This document shows positions 52,968 through 62,558 of a stretch of DNA of 64,000 bases, piece after piece. The notes under the pieces are model-generated. The model had not been told where the DNA came from, made no database searches, and worked only from the letters and a program-made list of their open reading frames with translations. A program made the translations under genes and the position numbers. The stretch is taken from assembly GCF_018688355.1 (NCBI RefSeq), contig NZ_CP061317.1:1372091-1436090 (forward strand). The letters are read 5' to 3'. How positions within the stretch are numbered: the stretch's first letter is position 1; each line of letters opens with the position of its first letter. The DNA comes from Polynucleobacter sp. AP-Elch-400A-B2 (GTDB lineage: Bacteria > Pseudomonadota > Gammaproteobacteria > Burkholderiales > Burkholderiaceae).

Positions 52968-54026
52968 TCAGCTAAAAAGCCTACTGGCAGCAGAAGATCC
53001 AGCAGGAACACCGTTTCTCTCGAGATTTTCATATAAACCATCGAGGTGTTTACGAATGCTTTGAATAGAAATTTCAGATAAATTGATGCCGTTGTCATCG
53101 ACTAAACGACCCTGAGCAACTTGTGCAATTTCAAGGCCCTCTGCCAGCATGCGCTCGAATGCTTTCTCCTCAAAGGAAACCAAAGGCAGCTCAAGAAGTA
53201 AGGTCAGTTGCTGCACAGGCTTGCCAGGGTTCAGGTCATTACTGCTAAAAATAGGTGCTCGATTACTAAAGTACTCATAAGTGCGGCCGCTGCGCGACAA
53301 GATAAATCCACGTTGACGCATCAAAGAATCAAGACTATTCCAAGAGTATGCTTCATCAAATAGTACATTGATGCTCAATTGAATATCGCTTTCAGCAGCC
53401 ATGAAATCCAAATCTTTAGCCTTATCCAACATCGTAGTTACGCTTGGCATATCAATCTGCGAGCCAAGTGTTAAGGCAAGCGCCTGAGCTCTAGAACAAA
53501 AGTCGGATAACTCCAGCACGCCTATGGGACCACGACGACTTGCTAATTGAATAGCAAGCTGAAGCTCTGAATAAGAAGAGTCAGGCATAAGCAAACCCCA
53601 TGCCTCAGAAGAGCCATGATCCACATTGAAACCCTCGCACATCCAACGGGCTGATGATGGAGCAGATAAATCTTCCCAGGAATGTATTTCCTTTAGGATC
53701 TCTGATCCGATGATTGACTGGGAAAAGCGTAAAGTAATAACACAATCTATTCTTGGATCAATCGTAAAGACTGGCAAGGCGCCTTGTTTAAAAACTGGTT
53801 CAATCTGTTCGCCAGGAATAGGGTCAGCAAAACCGGCCTTAAAAGTTGGTTCACGCGCACTTCGCTCAGTGGCGTAATACTCAACGCTCGCTTTTGCTTT
53901 ACGCAGCGCGCGAGCATATTTAACATTCAGAATAGCCACTAAAATCAGAATCAGCAGGCCAATAACCGCCAAAGCGAACTGCAAGTCAGACAAACCCAGT
54001 GCTGTCATGATTTGCTCTAGATCCAC
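52968..54026 (-). CDS. zipA: Cell division protein ZipA-like
   Basis: The 352-residue protein has a short N-terminal tail and one membrane anchor (about 13-32). A variable linker follows, then a C-terminal FtsZ-binding-type domain (about 200-330). ZipA tethers FtsZ to the inner membrane. The sequence match is weak, so the call leans on the layout and on the position between smc and ligA. The start is GTG at 54026, directly after the smc stop. ATG at 54008 is possible. Confidence 0.8.
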   Translation of the reverse strand: MDLEQIMTALGLSDLQFALAVIGLLILILVAILNVKYARALRKAKASVEYYATERSAREPTFKAGFADPIPGEQIEPVFKQGALPVFTIDPRIDCVITLRFSQSIIGSEILKEIHSWEDLSAPSSARWMCEGFNVDHGSSEAWGLLMPDSSYSELQLAIQLASRRGPIGVLELSDFCSRAQALALTLGSQIDMPSVTTMLDKAKDLDFMAAESDIQLSINVLFDEAYSWNSLDSLMRQRGFILSRSGRTYEYFSNRAPIFSSNDLNPGKPVQQLTLLLELPLVSFEEKAFERMLAEGLEIAQVAQGRLVDDNGINLSEISIQSIRKHLDGLYENLERNGVPAGSSAASRLFS

Positions 54027-57000
54027 TTAAGCTGCCTCCACCATCGATACCGCGGAAGAGATATCCACCGCCACAATACGGGATACACCCTGCTCTTGCA
54101 TGGTGACGCCAATCAACTGATGAGCGATTTCCATAGTGATCTTGTTATGTGAGATGAATACAAATTGAGTCTTACTGGACATTTTGGCAACCATCTGCGC
54201 ATAACGCAAGGTATTCGCATCATCCAATGGTGCATCAACCTCATCAAGCAAGCAGAACGGCGCTGGATTGAGTAGGAAGAGAGAAAAGACTAGGGCAATT
54301 GCGGTTAGCGCTTTTTCGCCGCCGGATAACAAATAGATGGAACTAAGTTTCTTGCCTGGAGGCTGAGCCATGACCTGAACACCAGCATCCAAGATCTCCT
54401 CACCAGTCATGACCAACTCCGCATGACCACCACCAAACAGCTCGGGAAATAACTTACCGAAATGTATATTGACCTGATCAAAAGTACCCTGCAAGAGATC
54501 GCGGGTCTCTGCATCAATCTTGGCAATTGCATCTGTCAAAGTCTGCATGGCTTCATTCAAGTCAGCCGATTGGGCATCTAAGAACTGTTTACGCTCACGT
54601 GAACTGGAGAGTTCATCTAAGGCAGCCATGTTGACTGGGCCCAAAGATTGAATCTCTGTATTGAGGCGATTTACTTCAGTTTGCAGCCCGCCTACCTTCA
54701 GATCTGGGCTAAAACTCACTTCAAGTGCAGATAGATCCGCTTCAGCCTCAGACAGCAAGGTTGCAAACTGTTCAAAGTTCAAACGGGCAGCCTGTTCGCG
54801 CAACTGTAAGTCGACCACTTTATCGCGCATGGGCTGAAGACTGCGCTCAATCTGCAAGCGCACTTCATCAGCTTCACGCAATTGATGCAACAGGGCGTCT
54901 TGTTCTGTGCGTGCGTTAGCCAATGCTGCCTCACGAGCACTGCGAGCCAGAAGCAATCCTTGTAATTTATCTTGAGCTTCTTCATCGCTGAGAGTTTGTA
55001 GCTCTTGCTCAGAAGTGGCCTGCTTATCCTGAATCTCCATGATCTGTACACGCGCAGTACTTTGGTCACGTTGCAAGTCTGAAATACGCTGTTGTAAAGA
55101 ACGGGTTGAAAATGCTGCTTCTTGGGCAGACATTTCTGAAGAGCGTAAGGATTCGCGAAGGCGATCGCGCTCTTGGGTAGCTAGCTCTAGTTTTTCTTGA
55201 GCAATAGCTAAATTCTCTTGCAAGCCCTGTTTGGATTCTTCTGACTGAGCGAGCTCTTGTGAAGATTGCTCTTGCACTTGAGTCAGTTGCTCTATTTGCT
55301 GACGCAACTCACTTAACTCACCCTGGATTTGTTCAGCGCGTTGGCTATACTTTTCTTCAGCCTGAGTTAACTGCATTCTCTCTACTTCAAAGCCGTGTAC
55401 TTCTTGCACGGCATGCTCTGCGGCAATACGGGTTTGCTCAGCAGCTTGATGGGCGGCTTGGTAATTAGCAGCACATTGATCCAGCTCACCCTGCAACTCA
55501 CTCTGAATTAATTTCTGTGCACGTAATTGCTTCTCGAGACCTTCCATCTCTTGAGCGCGAGCCAACATGCCAGCTTGCTCAGAGTCTGCTGCATAAAGCT
55601 GCACACCCACACGACTCACTAAGTGGCCTTGTTGAGTAACAAAAGTACCGCCAGCAGGTAACTTCTCACGGCGATGCAATGCATCTTCCAAACTATTGGC
55701 AATATAGATGTTATCTAACCACTCTTGCAATACAGCAGCTACGCGTGGTGCGCCTGCACTTTGAACGCGAGTTAACAAGGGTGTGAAATCTGCTGGCACG
55801 GTAGTGTGCGCAGGAGAAATGTCTTCTGTGAGCAAGATCGCTAAACGACTTGGAGGCGCATCATTCGCTAAGGCTAGTGTTTCCTGAACGCTCTTAGCTG
55901 TAACAGCAGCTAAGCGCTCGCGCAACACGGACTCCAAGGCAGCTTCCCAACCACTCTCCACCTTGAGCTCTTGCCACAACCGCTTACTCTCTTTTAAGCC
56001 CTTACTCTCAAGCCACGGACCAATCTTGCCTTGAGCTTGAACACTGGCTTGCAAGGCAGTTAATGCAGTGAGTTTGGCTTCGGTTTGCGCTAACTCTTGG
56101 TTAGCAGATTGAATTTGTTGTTGTGCTGTATTGCGAGCTTCATCAGCCGCAGGAACACGTTGTTGCGCCTCACCTGCTTTTTGTCTCGCTTCATCTACCT
56201 TACGCTGAGCCATCGCATGACGATCAATGGCCATTTGCAATGCTTCAGCATCAGGTCTACGCATACCAGCGAGTTCAGCCTCAAGACGGGTATCGCGCCC
56301 CTTGAGCTCTTCTACTTGTGAAGTAATGGCTTTAACGCGCTCACCCAAACTAGCCAAGCGCTGATCAATCGTAGCTAAGTTCTCGCGCGCATCATTGAGT
56401 TCGCGCGCATGAATTTGATAAGCCTCTTCACGGGCTGGCATCTGCTCTTGTAAGCCAGATAAGTCCGCGATTAATGTTTGCTCTTTTTCTGCAGCTAGGC
56501 TGAGCTCATGCTCAGCAGTGCGCTGCGCTTGCGCTGCATCGGTTTCTTGAACAGTCCAACGCTGCAGCTGAGCTAGTAAATCTTGAGATTGCTGCTGCAA
56601 ACGCTGGCGTGCTTCTTGCACGTAACGAATTTGTGACTCTACTTGACTGACATCAGCATTTGTTTGATACAAATCGCCTTGAGCTTGAGAAACTTTATCT
56701 TGTAGAGCGTACTGCTCAGTACGCATTGTCTCGAGCTCAGTCTCCACATGACGCATTTTGGCAGTCTGTTCTTCTAAACTCACTTGCGTGTCACGAATAC
56801 CGTTAGCATGACGCTCTTGCTCCTTGCCAGCTTCAGTCTGACGTACAAACCAGAGTAACTGCTGTTGCGACTTCATTGCAGCAGATAATTCAGCATGGCG
56901 CTCAGCAACAGTAGCCTGCTTCTCTAAACGAGTGACCTGTTGATCGAGCTCACGCAGAATATCTTCTACGCGTACTAAGTTTTCTTTTGTATCTTCAAGG

Positions 57001-57548
57001 CGGGAGGCAGTTTCTTTACGGCGCTCTTTGTACTTAGAGACACCAGCTGCTTCTTCCAAGAACACACGCAACTCTTCCGGCTTTGCTTCCAAGATGCGAT
57101 TGATAGTGCCCTGTCCGATGATCGCGTAGCCTCTTGGACCCATGCCGGTACCCAAGAAAATATCTTGAATATCTTTACGGCGAACGACTTGATTATTGAC
57201 GTAATAACTAGAATTACCATCACGCGTCAAAACGCGTTTGATGCCCAATTCTGTAAAAGCACTCCACTGACCTTGAGCGCGTCCTTCTGAATTATCAAAA
57301 ATGAGTTCGACGCTGGCACGACCCGAAGGTTTACGTAAACCAGAGCCATTAAAGATGACGTCTTGCATTGATTCGCCTCGTAATTCACTTGCGCGAGACT
57401 CACCCAAAACCCAGCGCACGGCGTCAATGATGTTCGACTTTCCGCAACCGTTAGGTCCCACAACACCGATCAATTGACCTGGCATTTCAAAATGGGTTGG
57501 ATCGACGAAGGACTTAAAGCCGGAAAGTTTGATGGATTTCAGTTGCAC
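54027..57548 (-). CDS. smc: Chromosome segregation protein SMC
   Basis: SMC organises and segregates chromosomes with ScpA and ScpB. The 1173 residues have an N-terminal Walker A GPNGCGKSN (31-39), a long coiled coil, and a hinge (about 500-660). A second coiled coil follows, and the C-terminal ATPase half has YLLSGGEKALTAIAL and Walker B CLLDEVDAPLDDAN. The length is normal and no frame break is seen. It is divergent from dapD with a 174-bp gap that shows no gene. Confidence 0.98.
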   Translation of the reverse strand: MQLKSIKLSGFKSFVDPTHFEMPGQLIGVVGPNGCGKSNIIDAVRWVLGESRASELRGESMQDVIFNGSGLRKPSGRASVELIFDNSEGRAQGQWSAFTELGIKRVLTRDGNSSYYVNNQVVRRKDIQDIFLGTGMGPRGYAIIGQGTINRILEAKPEELRVFLEEAAGVSKYKERRKETASRLEDTKENLVRVEDILRELDQQVTRLEKQATVAERHAELSAAMKSQQQLLWFVRQTEAGKEQERHANGIRDTQVSLEEQTAKMRHVETELETMRTEQYALQDKVSQAQGDLYQTNADVSQVESQIRYVQEARQRLQQQSQDLLAQLQRWTVQETDAAQAQRTAEHELSLAAEKEQTLIADLSGLQEQMPAREEAYQIHARELNDARENLATIDQRLASLGERVKAITSQVEELKGRDTRLEAELAGMRRPDAEALQMAIDRHAMAQRKVDEARQKAGEAQQRVPAADEARNTAQQQIQSANQELAQTEAKLTALTALQASVQAQGKIGPWLESKGLKESKRLWQELKVESGWEAALESVLRERLAAVTAKSVQETLALANDAPPSRLAILLTEDISPAHTTVPADFTPLLTRVQSAGAPRVAAVLQEWLDNIYIANSLEDALHRREKLPAGGTFVTQQGHLVSRVGVQLYAADSEQAGMLARAQEMEGLEKQLRAQKLIQSELQGELDQCAANYQAAHQAAEQTRIAAEHAVQEVHGFEVERMQLTQAEEKYSQRAEQIQGELSELRQQIEQLTQVQEQSSQELAQSEESKQGLQENLAIAQEKLELATQERDRLRESLRSSEMSAQEAAFSTRSLQQRISDLQRDQSTARVQIMEIQDKQATSEQELQTLSDEEAQDKLQGLLLARSAREAALANARTEQDALLHQLREADEVRLQIERSLQPMRDKVVDLQLREQAARLNFEQFATLLSEAEADLSALEVSFSPDLKVGGLQTEVNRLNTEIQSLGPVNMAALDELSSSRERKQFLDAQSADLNEAMQTLTDAIAKIDAETRDLLQGTFDQVNIHFGKLFPELFGGGHAELVMTGEEILDAGVQVMAQPPGKKLSSIYLLSGGEKALTAIALVFSLFLLNPAPFCLLDEVDAPLDDANTLRYAQMVAKMSSKTQFVFISHNKITMEIAHQLIGVTMQEQGVSRIVAVDISSAVSMVEAA

Positions 57549-57722
57549 GGCGTACTTTGCAGGGAAAAAGGGGGTTCAAATAAGGGGGTAAAAATTATTA
57601 CTAAAGTGGGAAGATGATAGCAAGCTTAAGGCTCCCCACACGGGTTTTTGCCTCACCGATATAATGATCAATCTATATCCAGGGACAAAACCCCTTAACA
57701 ATCTGATAGTTAACTGAAAAGC

Positions 57723-58550
57723 ATGAGCAAATCACCACAAAGCATCATCGATCAAGCCTGGGAAAACCGCGCAAACCTGTCTCCTGAGGCCGTTTCCGGG
57801 GAAATCCGTAACGCCGTGAACGCCGTACTCGAGGGCCTCAATACAGGCACTATTCGCGTGGCTGAGCGCCTTAGCGTTGGTAAATGGGAAGTAAACCAGT
57901 GGGTCAAAAAGGCAGTTTTGCTGTCTTTCCGCCTGGAAGACAACAAACCTATGGGCGCTGGTGGCTATACCCAGTTTTACGACAAGGTACCGAGCAAGTT
58001 TGAGAACTACACTGCCGAAGACTTCGCCAACGGCGGTTTCCGCGTGGTTCCCCCAGCAATGGCTCGTCGTGGCTCATTTATCGGTAAGAATGCCGTTTTA
58101 ATGCCTTCCTACGTCAATATCGGCGCTTATGTCGGTGAAGGCACCATGGTCGATACCTGGGCAACCGTAGGCTCATGTGCCCAAATCGGTAAAAACGTAC
58201 ATCTTTCTGGTGGCGTCGGTATTGGTGGTGTTTTGGAACCAATTCAAGCTGGTCCAGTGATTATTGAAGATAACTGCTTTATTGGAGCCCGCTCTGAGGT
58301 CGTTGAAGGCGTCGTTATTGAAGAAAATGCTGTTCTCTCTATGGGCGTTTACATTGGTCAAAGCACCAAGATCTACGACCGCGAAACCGGTGAGATCCAT
58401 TACGGCCGCGTACCAGCAGGTTCTGTTGTAGTTCCAGGCTCCCTCCCCTCTGCTTGTGGCAAGTACAGCCTGTACGCCGCAATCATTGTGAAAAAGGTGG
58501 ATGCTCAAACTAGAGCTAAGACTGCGATTAACGAACTCTTGCGTGATTAA
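57723..58550 (+). CDS. dapD: Tetrahydrodipicolinate N-succinyltransferase
   Basis: DapD adds succinyl to tetrahydrodipicolinate in lysine and diaminopimelate synthesis. The 275-residue hexapeptide-repeat protein has the family motifs FRVVPPAMARRGSFIGKN, YVNIGAYVGEGTMVDTWATV and GVGIGGVLEPIQAGPVIIED. A TATAAT hexamer lies about 60 bp before the ATG, without a good -35. dapE follows after 17 bp. Confidence 0.97.
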   Translation: MSKSPQSIIDQAWENRANLSPEAVSGEIRNAVNAVLEGLNTGTIRVAERLSVGKWEVNQWVKKAVLLSFRLEDNKPMGAGGYTQFYDKVPSKFENYTAEDFANGGFRVVPPAMARRGSFIGKNAVLMPSYVNIGAYVGEGTMVDTWATVGSCAQIGKNVHLSGGVGIGGVLEPIQAGPVIIEDNCFIGARSEVVEGVVIEENAVLSMGVYIGQSTKIYDRETGEIHYGRVPAGSVVVPGSLPSACGKYSLYAAIIVKKVDAQTRAKTAINELLRD

Positions 58551-58567
58551 GTTTTAAAGCTAAATAC

Positions 58568-59719
58568 ATGAGTGCCACCCTAGAGTTAACTGAAGCCCTT
58601 ATCTCCTGCCGTTCGGTAACCCCGGCGGACGGAGGTTGCCAGGAACTCATTGCCAAACGCCTTCAAGCCATTGGCTTTCACACAGAGAGCGTTGTGAGTG
58701 GTCCTGATAATTTTCAGGTGACTAATTTGTGGGCAATCAAAAAAGGTGCATCTGGAGATCAGGGCAAGGTCTTAGTGTTTGCTGGCCATACGGATGTTGT
58801 GCCTACTGGCCCATTAGAAAAATGGACCAATGATCCGTTTTCCCCAACCATTAGAGATGGGATGCTCTATGGTCGTGGCGCTGCAGATATGAAAACCTCT
58901 CTCGCGGGATTTGTGGTCGCGACCGAAGAGTTTGTTATCACCCACCCTGATCACAAAGGTACGATTGCCTTTTTGATTACCAGTGATGAAGAGGGTCCAG
59001 CCAACGACGGCACTGTCATCATGTGCGAGCGCTTGCAAAAGCAAGGTCAGCGTTTGGATTACTGTGTCATTGGTGAGCCAACTTCAGTTGATCAACTCGG
59101 TGACATGATTAAGAACGGTCGCCGTGGATCACTCTCGGGCAAGCTTCAAGTTAAAGGTATTCAGGCGCATATTGCCTACCCTCACCTGGGTAAAAATCCG
59201 ATCCACTTGTCTGCGCCAGCGATTCAAGCGCTCGTTGAGACTGAGTGGGACAAGGGTAATCAATATTTCCAGCCTACGAGCTTTCAAATCTCCAACATTC
59301 ATGCGGGTACTGGTGCGAATAACGTGATTCCTGGGGAGTTGGTAATTGATTTCAATTTCCGCTTCTCTACCGAGAGCAAGCCAGAAGAGTTGCGCAGTCG
59401 CCTAGAGGGCATTCTCACTACCGCAGGTCTCGACTTTGAAATTGATTGGGTCTTAGGTGGCAGTCCATTCATTACCGGGGATGGTGCTCTTGCTGGCGCC
59501 CTACGTAAGGCCATTAAAGCTGAAATGAAGATTAATACAGAGCTCTCCACCACTGGCGGTACGAGTGATGGTCGATTTATTGCGAAGATTTGCAATGAGG
59601 TGGTTGAGTTTGGTCCGCTCAATGCGACTAGCCATAAGATTGATGAGTGCGTGATTGTGGACGATGTGGTGCCACTCAAAAATATCTACCGCAAGACACT
59701 TGAGCAACTTGTTGCTTAA
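58568..59719 (+). CDS. dapE: Succinyl-diaminopimelate desuccinylase
   Basis: DapE removes the succinyl group to give LL-diaminopimelate. The 383-residue M20 peptidase has the zinc and catalytic motifs FAGHTDVVPTGP, GRGAADMKTSLAG and SDEEGPANDGT with the general-base Glu. The sequence ends with STTGGTSDGRF and FGPLNATSHKIDECV. It forms an operon with dapD. Confidence 0.97.
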   Translation: MSATLELTEALISCRSVTPADGGCQELIAKRLQAIGFHTESVVSGPDNFQVTNLWAIKKGASGDQGKVLVFAGHTDVVPTGPLEKWTNDPFSPTIRDGMLYGRGAADMKTSLAGFVVATEEFVITHPDHKGTIAFLITSDEEGPANDGTVIMCERLQKQGQRLDYCVIGEPTSVDQLGDMIKNGRRGSLSGKLQVKGIQAHIAYPHLGKNPIHLSAPAIQALVETEWDKGNQYFQPTSFQISNIHAGTGANNVIPGELVIDFNFRFSTESKPEELRSRLEGILTTAGLDFEIDWVLGGSPFITGDGALAGALRKAIKAEMKINTELSTTGGTSDGRFIAKICNEVVEFGPLNATSHKIDECVIVDDVVPLKNIYRKTLEQLVA

Positions 59720-59757
59720 GGCTGTCTCGTCAATTACCTTTCTGATAAATACTCCTT

Positions 59758-60654
59758 ATGGACCCTGCGCCCCAGCAATCTCTGACGCTTGATCAATGCA
59801 TTGATCAGATTGCACAAGAACTAGAGACGGCAGATTTGCATTATGGTCATGGTGCCATTGATGCACAGAGTGAAGCTCTCTGGATTGTCAGTAAACAACT
59901 TAACTTAAGTCCTACAGATGCACTGGATCACTTAGAGCAAGTGATGAGTGCTGAGCAAATTGCTCAGGCGCTTGAGGTGACACAAACCCGCATCTCCACA
60001 CGCAAACCACTGGCTTATATCCTGGGTGAAGCTTGGTTAATGGGTGTACCTTTTTTCTCTAGTGAACAGAGTATTATTCCCCGCTCCTGGATAGCCGAGC
60101 TCATCGTAGATGGCTCGCTAGAACCTTGGTTGCCGGCTGATGGCAAAGCCCTAGACCTTTGTACCGGCAATGGCTCTTTAGCAATTTTGTTAGCTTTAAC
60201 TTGCCCCGATATTCATGTGAGTGCATGTGACATTAGCTTGCCTGCATTAGCAGTGGCATCACGTAATCTCGATCGTCATGGCCTGACTTCACAGATAGAA
60301 CTGTTTGAGGGCGATCTCTGGAATGCACTCCCAGAACCCCATGAAGATAATCTCTTTGATCTCATCATTTGCAATCCACCTTACGTCAATGCCAACTCGA
60401 TGAACGCCCTGCCAGCTGAATACCATGCAGAGCCTGCTCTTGCATTAGCTGGCGGCGATGATGGCATGGATCTGATTCGGAAGATTATTGCGGGCGCTCC
60501 CGACTATCTATCTGAACGTGGTGCAATTCTGATTGAGATTGGTAATGAGTATGAGTACTTTAAAAAAGCCTTCCCTCAAATTCCTGTCATCTGGATGGAA
60601 GTATCTGCGGGCGATGAGCAAGTGCTACTGATTCAAGCGGAAGACTTGCGCTAA
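59758..60654 (+). CDS. prmB: Ribosomal protein uL3 glutamine N5-methyltransferase
   Basis: PrmB methylates a Gln in ribosomal protein L3. The 298-residue SAM-dependent enzyme has the SAM motif LDLCTGNGSLAI and the catalytic motif IICNPPYVNANSM. PLAYILGEAWLMGVPF is a lead typical of PrmB. PrmC is the close alternative, but the GEAWLMG and DLCTGNGSLAI wording fits PrmB. It lies 38 bp after dapE and is convergent with radA. Confidence 0.93.
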   Translation: MDPAPQQSLTLDQCIDQIAQELETADLHYGHGAIDAQSEALWIVSKQLNLSPTDALDHLEQVMSAEQIAQALEVTQTRISTRKPLAYILGEAWLMGVPFFSSEQSIIPRSWIAELIVDGSLEPWLPADGKALDLCTGNGSLAILLALTCPDIHVSACDISLPALAVASRNLDRHGLTSQIELFEGDLWNALPEPHEDNLFDLIICNPPYVNANSMNALPAEYHAEPALALAGGDDGMDLIRKIIAGAPDYLSERGAILIEIGNEYEYFKKAFPQIPVIWMEVSAGDEQVLLIQAEDLR

Positions 60655-60679
60655 ATTCAATTCTGAGACTTAGCTTAGC

Positions 60680-62044
60680 TTAGCTCAGCTCTGCTGCCGC
60701 AGAGATCGCTTGATCAATACGCTCTACTGGGATCACTATTAATCCTGGAATCTTAGTCTTCGGCATATTGGCCTTCGGAATAATGGCTACAGTAAATCCG
60801 AGTTTGGCAGCCTCTTTCAGGCGCTCCTGACCACGTGGGCAGGGACGAATTTCCCCAGCTAAACCAACCTCACCAAATACGATCAACTCTTTAGGTAAGG
60901 CCTTGTTGCGAATCGAAGATTGAATTGCCAACAACACTGCTAAGTCAGCTGCTGGTTCTGAGATCTTCACGCCACCTACTGCATTTAAGAAGACGTCTTG
61001 ATCAAAGCAGGCAACACCGGCGTGACGATGCAGTACCGCCAAGAGCATAGCTAAACGGGCTTGCTCTAAACCAACGGCTAGGCGGCGAGGATTTGGAATA
61101 TGCGCTGTATCTACCAGCGCCTGAATTTCAACCAAGAGCGGTCGACTACCTTCTTGTGTCACCAATACGCAGGCACCCGGCACCATCTCCGCATGCTGAG
61201 AAAGAAAAATTGCTGAAGGGTTTGCAACGCCACGTAAACCTTTTTCAGTCATAGCAAATACACCAAGCTCATTGACTGCGCCAAAACGGTTTTTAATCGA
61301 GCGCACCAATCTAAAGGAGGAATGCGTATCACCCTCAAAATACAAGACGGTATCAACAATGTGCTCGAGCACACGGGGGCCGGCTAAATGACCATCCTTA
61401 GTAACATGCCCCACCATCAAGACACAGATACCGCTAGATTTAGCGGCTCTGGTTAATTGCGCAGCACACTCTCGCACTTGGGCAACCGAACCTGGAGCTG
61501 AGCTCAATACTTCTGAATACAAAGTCTGAATGGAATCGACCACCAAGACCTGTGGCTTGACCGTATCCATAATAGATAAGAGCTTTTCTAACTGAATCTC
61601 AGCCAGCACCTCTAATTGCGGCGCATCGAGCGCAATACGTTTGGCACGTAATGCAATTTGCGCCGCAGATTCTTCACCACTGCTATAGAGCACGTTCATA
61701 CCTGCAGCACTCATCTCAGCAAGGGCTTGGAGTAAGAGAGTAGATTTGCCAATGCCAGGATCACCACCCAACAGCACAACGCCACCAGGCACTAATCCGC
61801 CACCTAATACGCGATCAAACTCTTCTACACCCGTGCTAAAGCGCGGAAGATCTTCAGCAGATATAGCGGAAAGCTTTTGACGAGGGAGCGACTGTGCCAG
61901 CCCCTGAAAGCGGGTATTTGAGCTGACCTCAGGAACACCCTCTTCCAAGGTATTCCATGCCTGACATGAGGGGCACTGCCCCTGCCATTTAGCAGAGCTG
62001 CCACCACACGACTGACAGATATAGATTGTTTTTATTTTGGCCAA
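60680..62044 (-). CDS. radA: DNA repair protein RadA
   Basis: RadA aids branch migration in recombination. It has an N-terminal zinc finger (YICQSCGG...CPSCQAW) and an ATPase with Walker A GGDPGIGKST. The RadA-specific KNRFG motif (SIKNRFGAVNELG) and a C-terminal Lon-like domain follow. I chose TTG at 62044 (454 residues) because the family starts M-A-K-x-K close to the zinc finger. It lies 4 bp after the upstream stop but lacks a ribosome site. An ATG at 62098 would add 18 residues inside the upstream gene. Confidence 0.94.
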   Translation of the reverse strand: MAKIKTIYICQSCGGSSAKWQGQCPSCQAWNTLEEGVPEVSSNTRFQGLAQSLPRQKLSAISAEDLPRFSTGVEEFDRVLGGGLVPGGVVLLGGDPGIGKSTLLLQALAEMSAAGMNVLYSSGEESAAQIALRAKRIALDAPQLEVLAEIQLEKLLSIMDTVKPQVLVVDSIQTLYSEVLSSAPGSVAQVRECAAQLTRAAKSSGICVLMVGHVTKDGHLAGPRVLEHIVDTVLYFEGDTHSSFRLVRSIKNRFGAVNELGVFAMTEKGLRGVANPSAIFLSQHAEMVPGACVLVTQEGSRPLLVEIQALVDTAHIPNPRRLAVGLEQARLAMLLAVLHRHAGVACFDQDVFLNAVGGVKISEPAADLAVLLAIQSSIRNKALPKELIVFGEVGLAGEIRPCPRGQERLKEAAKLGFTVAIIPKANMPKTKIPGLIVIPVERIDQAISAAAELS

Positions 62045-62048
62045 AGGA

Positions 62049-62558
62049 TTAATCGAGCTGAGTGCCCGCTTTGTTTTCTTGAGCACGCTTAGGCGCATCT
62101 TTACGGCGTTGCTCTACATCTGCTGCACGAGCAGCGGCTGCTTTTTGTTTCTCTTCAAATTCTTTTTGATTGGACATGCGCTCAGCTGCTTTTTCAGTAG
62201 AGGCACGTTCAGCAATCTTAGCAGCATCACGTTGATCTTTAATGCTAGCCCGTAACTTACGCTGCACTTCATGCAACTCTACTTCTTGCACACGTATGGG
62301 ATCAATCTCTTTACGATATTGTGCCCGCGAATCTTTTAGGCAGTCATTAACCCAATACTTTTGATAGCACTCGAAGTTGGCTTTATCCCAGCGATACTTA
62401 GCCCAATCACGTTGTAACTCAAGATCACGTTCAATCTTATCCAATTGCTCCAACTGCGCTTCCTCGGCCGGAGTCGCTAACGACAGAGTGCTGAAGAAGC
62501 AAACTAACAAAAAAACGCCGAACGAGCATACTGTGCGCAAAGAAAACAGCTTGCTCAA
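62049..62558 (-). CDS. Periplasmic coiled-coil protein of unknown function
   Basis: The 169-residue protein has a signal peptide (hydrophobic about 9-27, cleavage after SLA). A charged helical body with two cysteines (CYQKYWVNDC) follows, and a lysine- and alanine-rich coiled-coil tail. No domain is recognised. The start is TTG at 62558, overlapping the kup stop as TTGA. It is coupled between kup and radA. Confidence 0.75.
   Translation of the reverse strand: MSKLFSLRTVCSFGVFLLVCFFSTLSLATPAEEAQLEQLDKIERDLELQRDWAKYRWDKANFECYQKYWVNDCLKDSRAQYRKEIDPIRVQEVELHEVQRKLRASIKDQRDAAKIAERASTEKAAERMSNQKEFEEKQKAAAARAADVEQRRKDAPKRAQENKAGTQLD

Noticed and set aside
57570..57595. GGGGGTTCAAATAAGGGGG, resembling a tRNA T-arm
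   Set aside because: The second half does not pair properly and no acceptor, D or anticodon arm could be found around it.
60663..60690. CTTAG-type tandem repeats at the prmB-radA junction
   Set aside because: Only three short units are present, partly within the radA stop region. This is too little to call a functional repeat.
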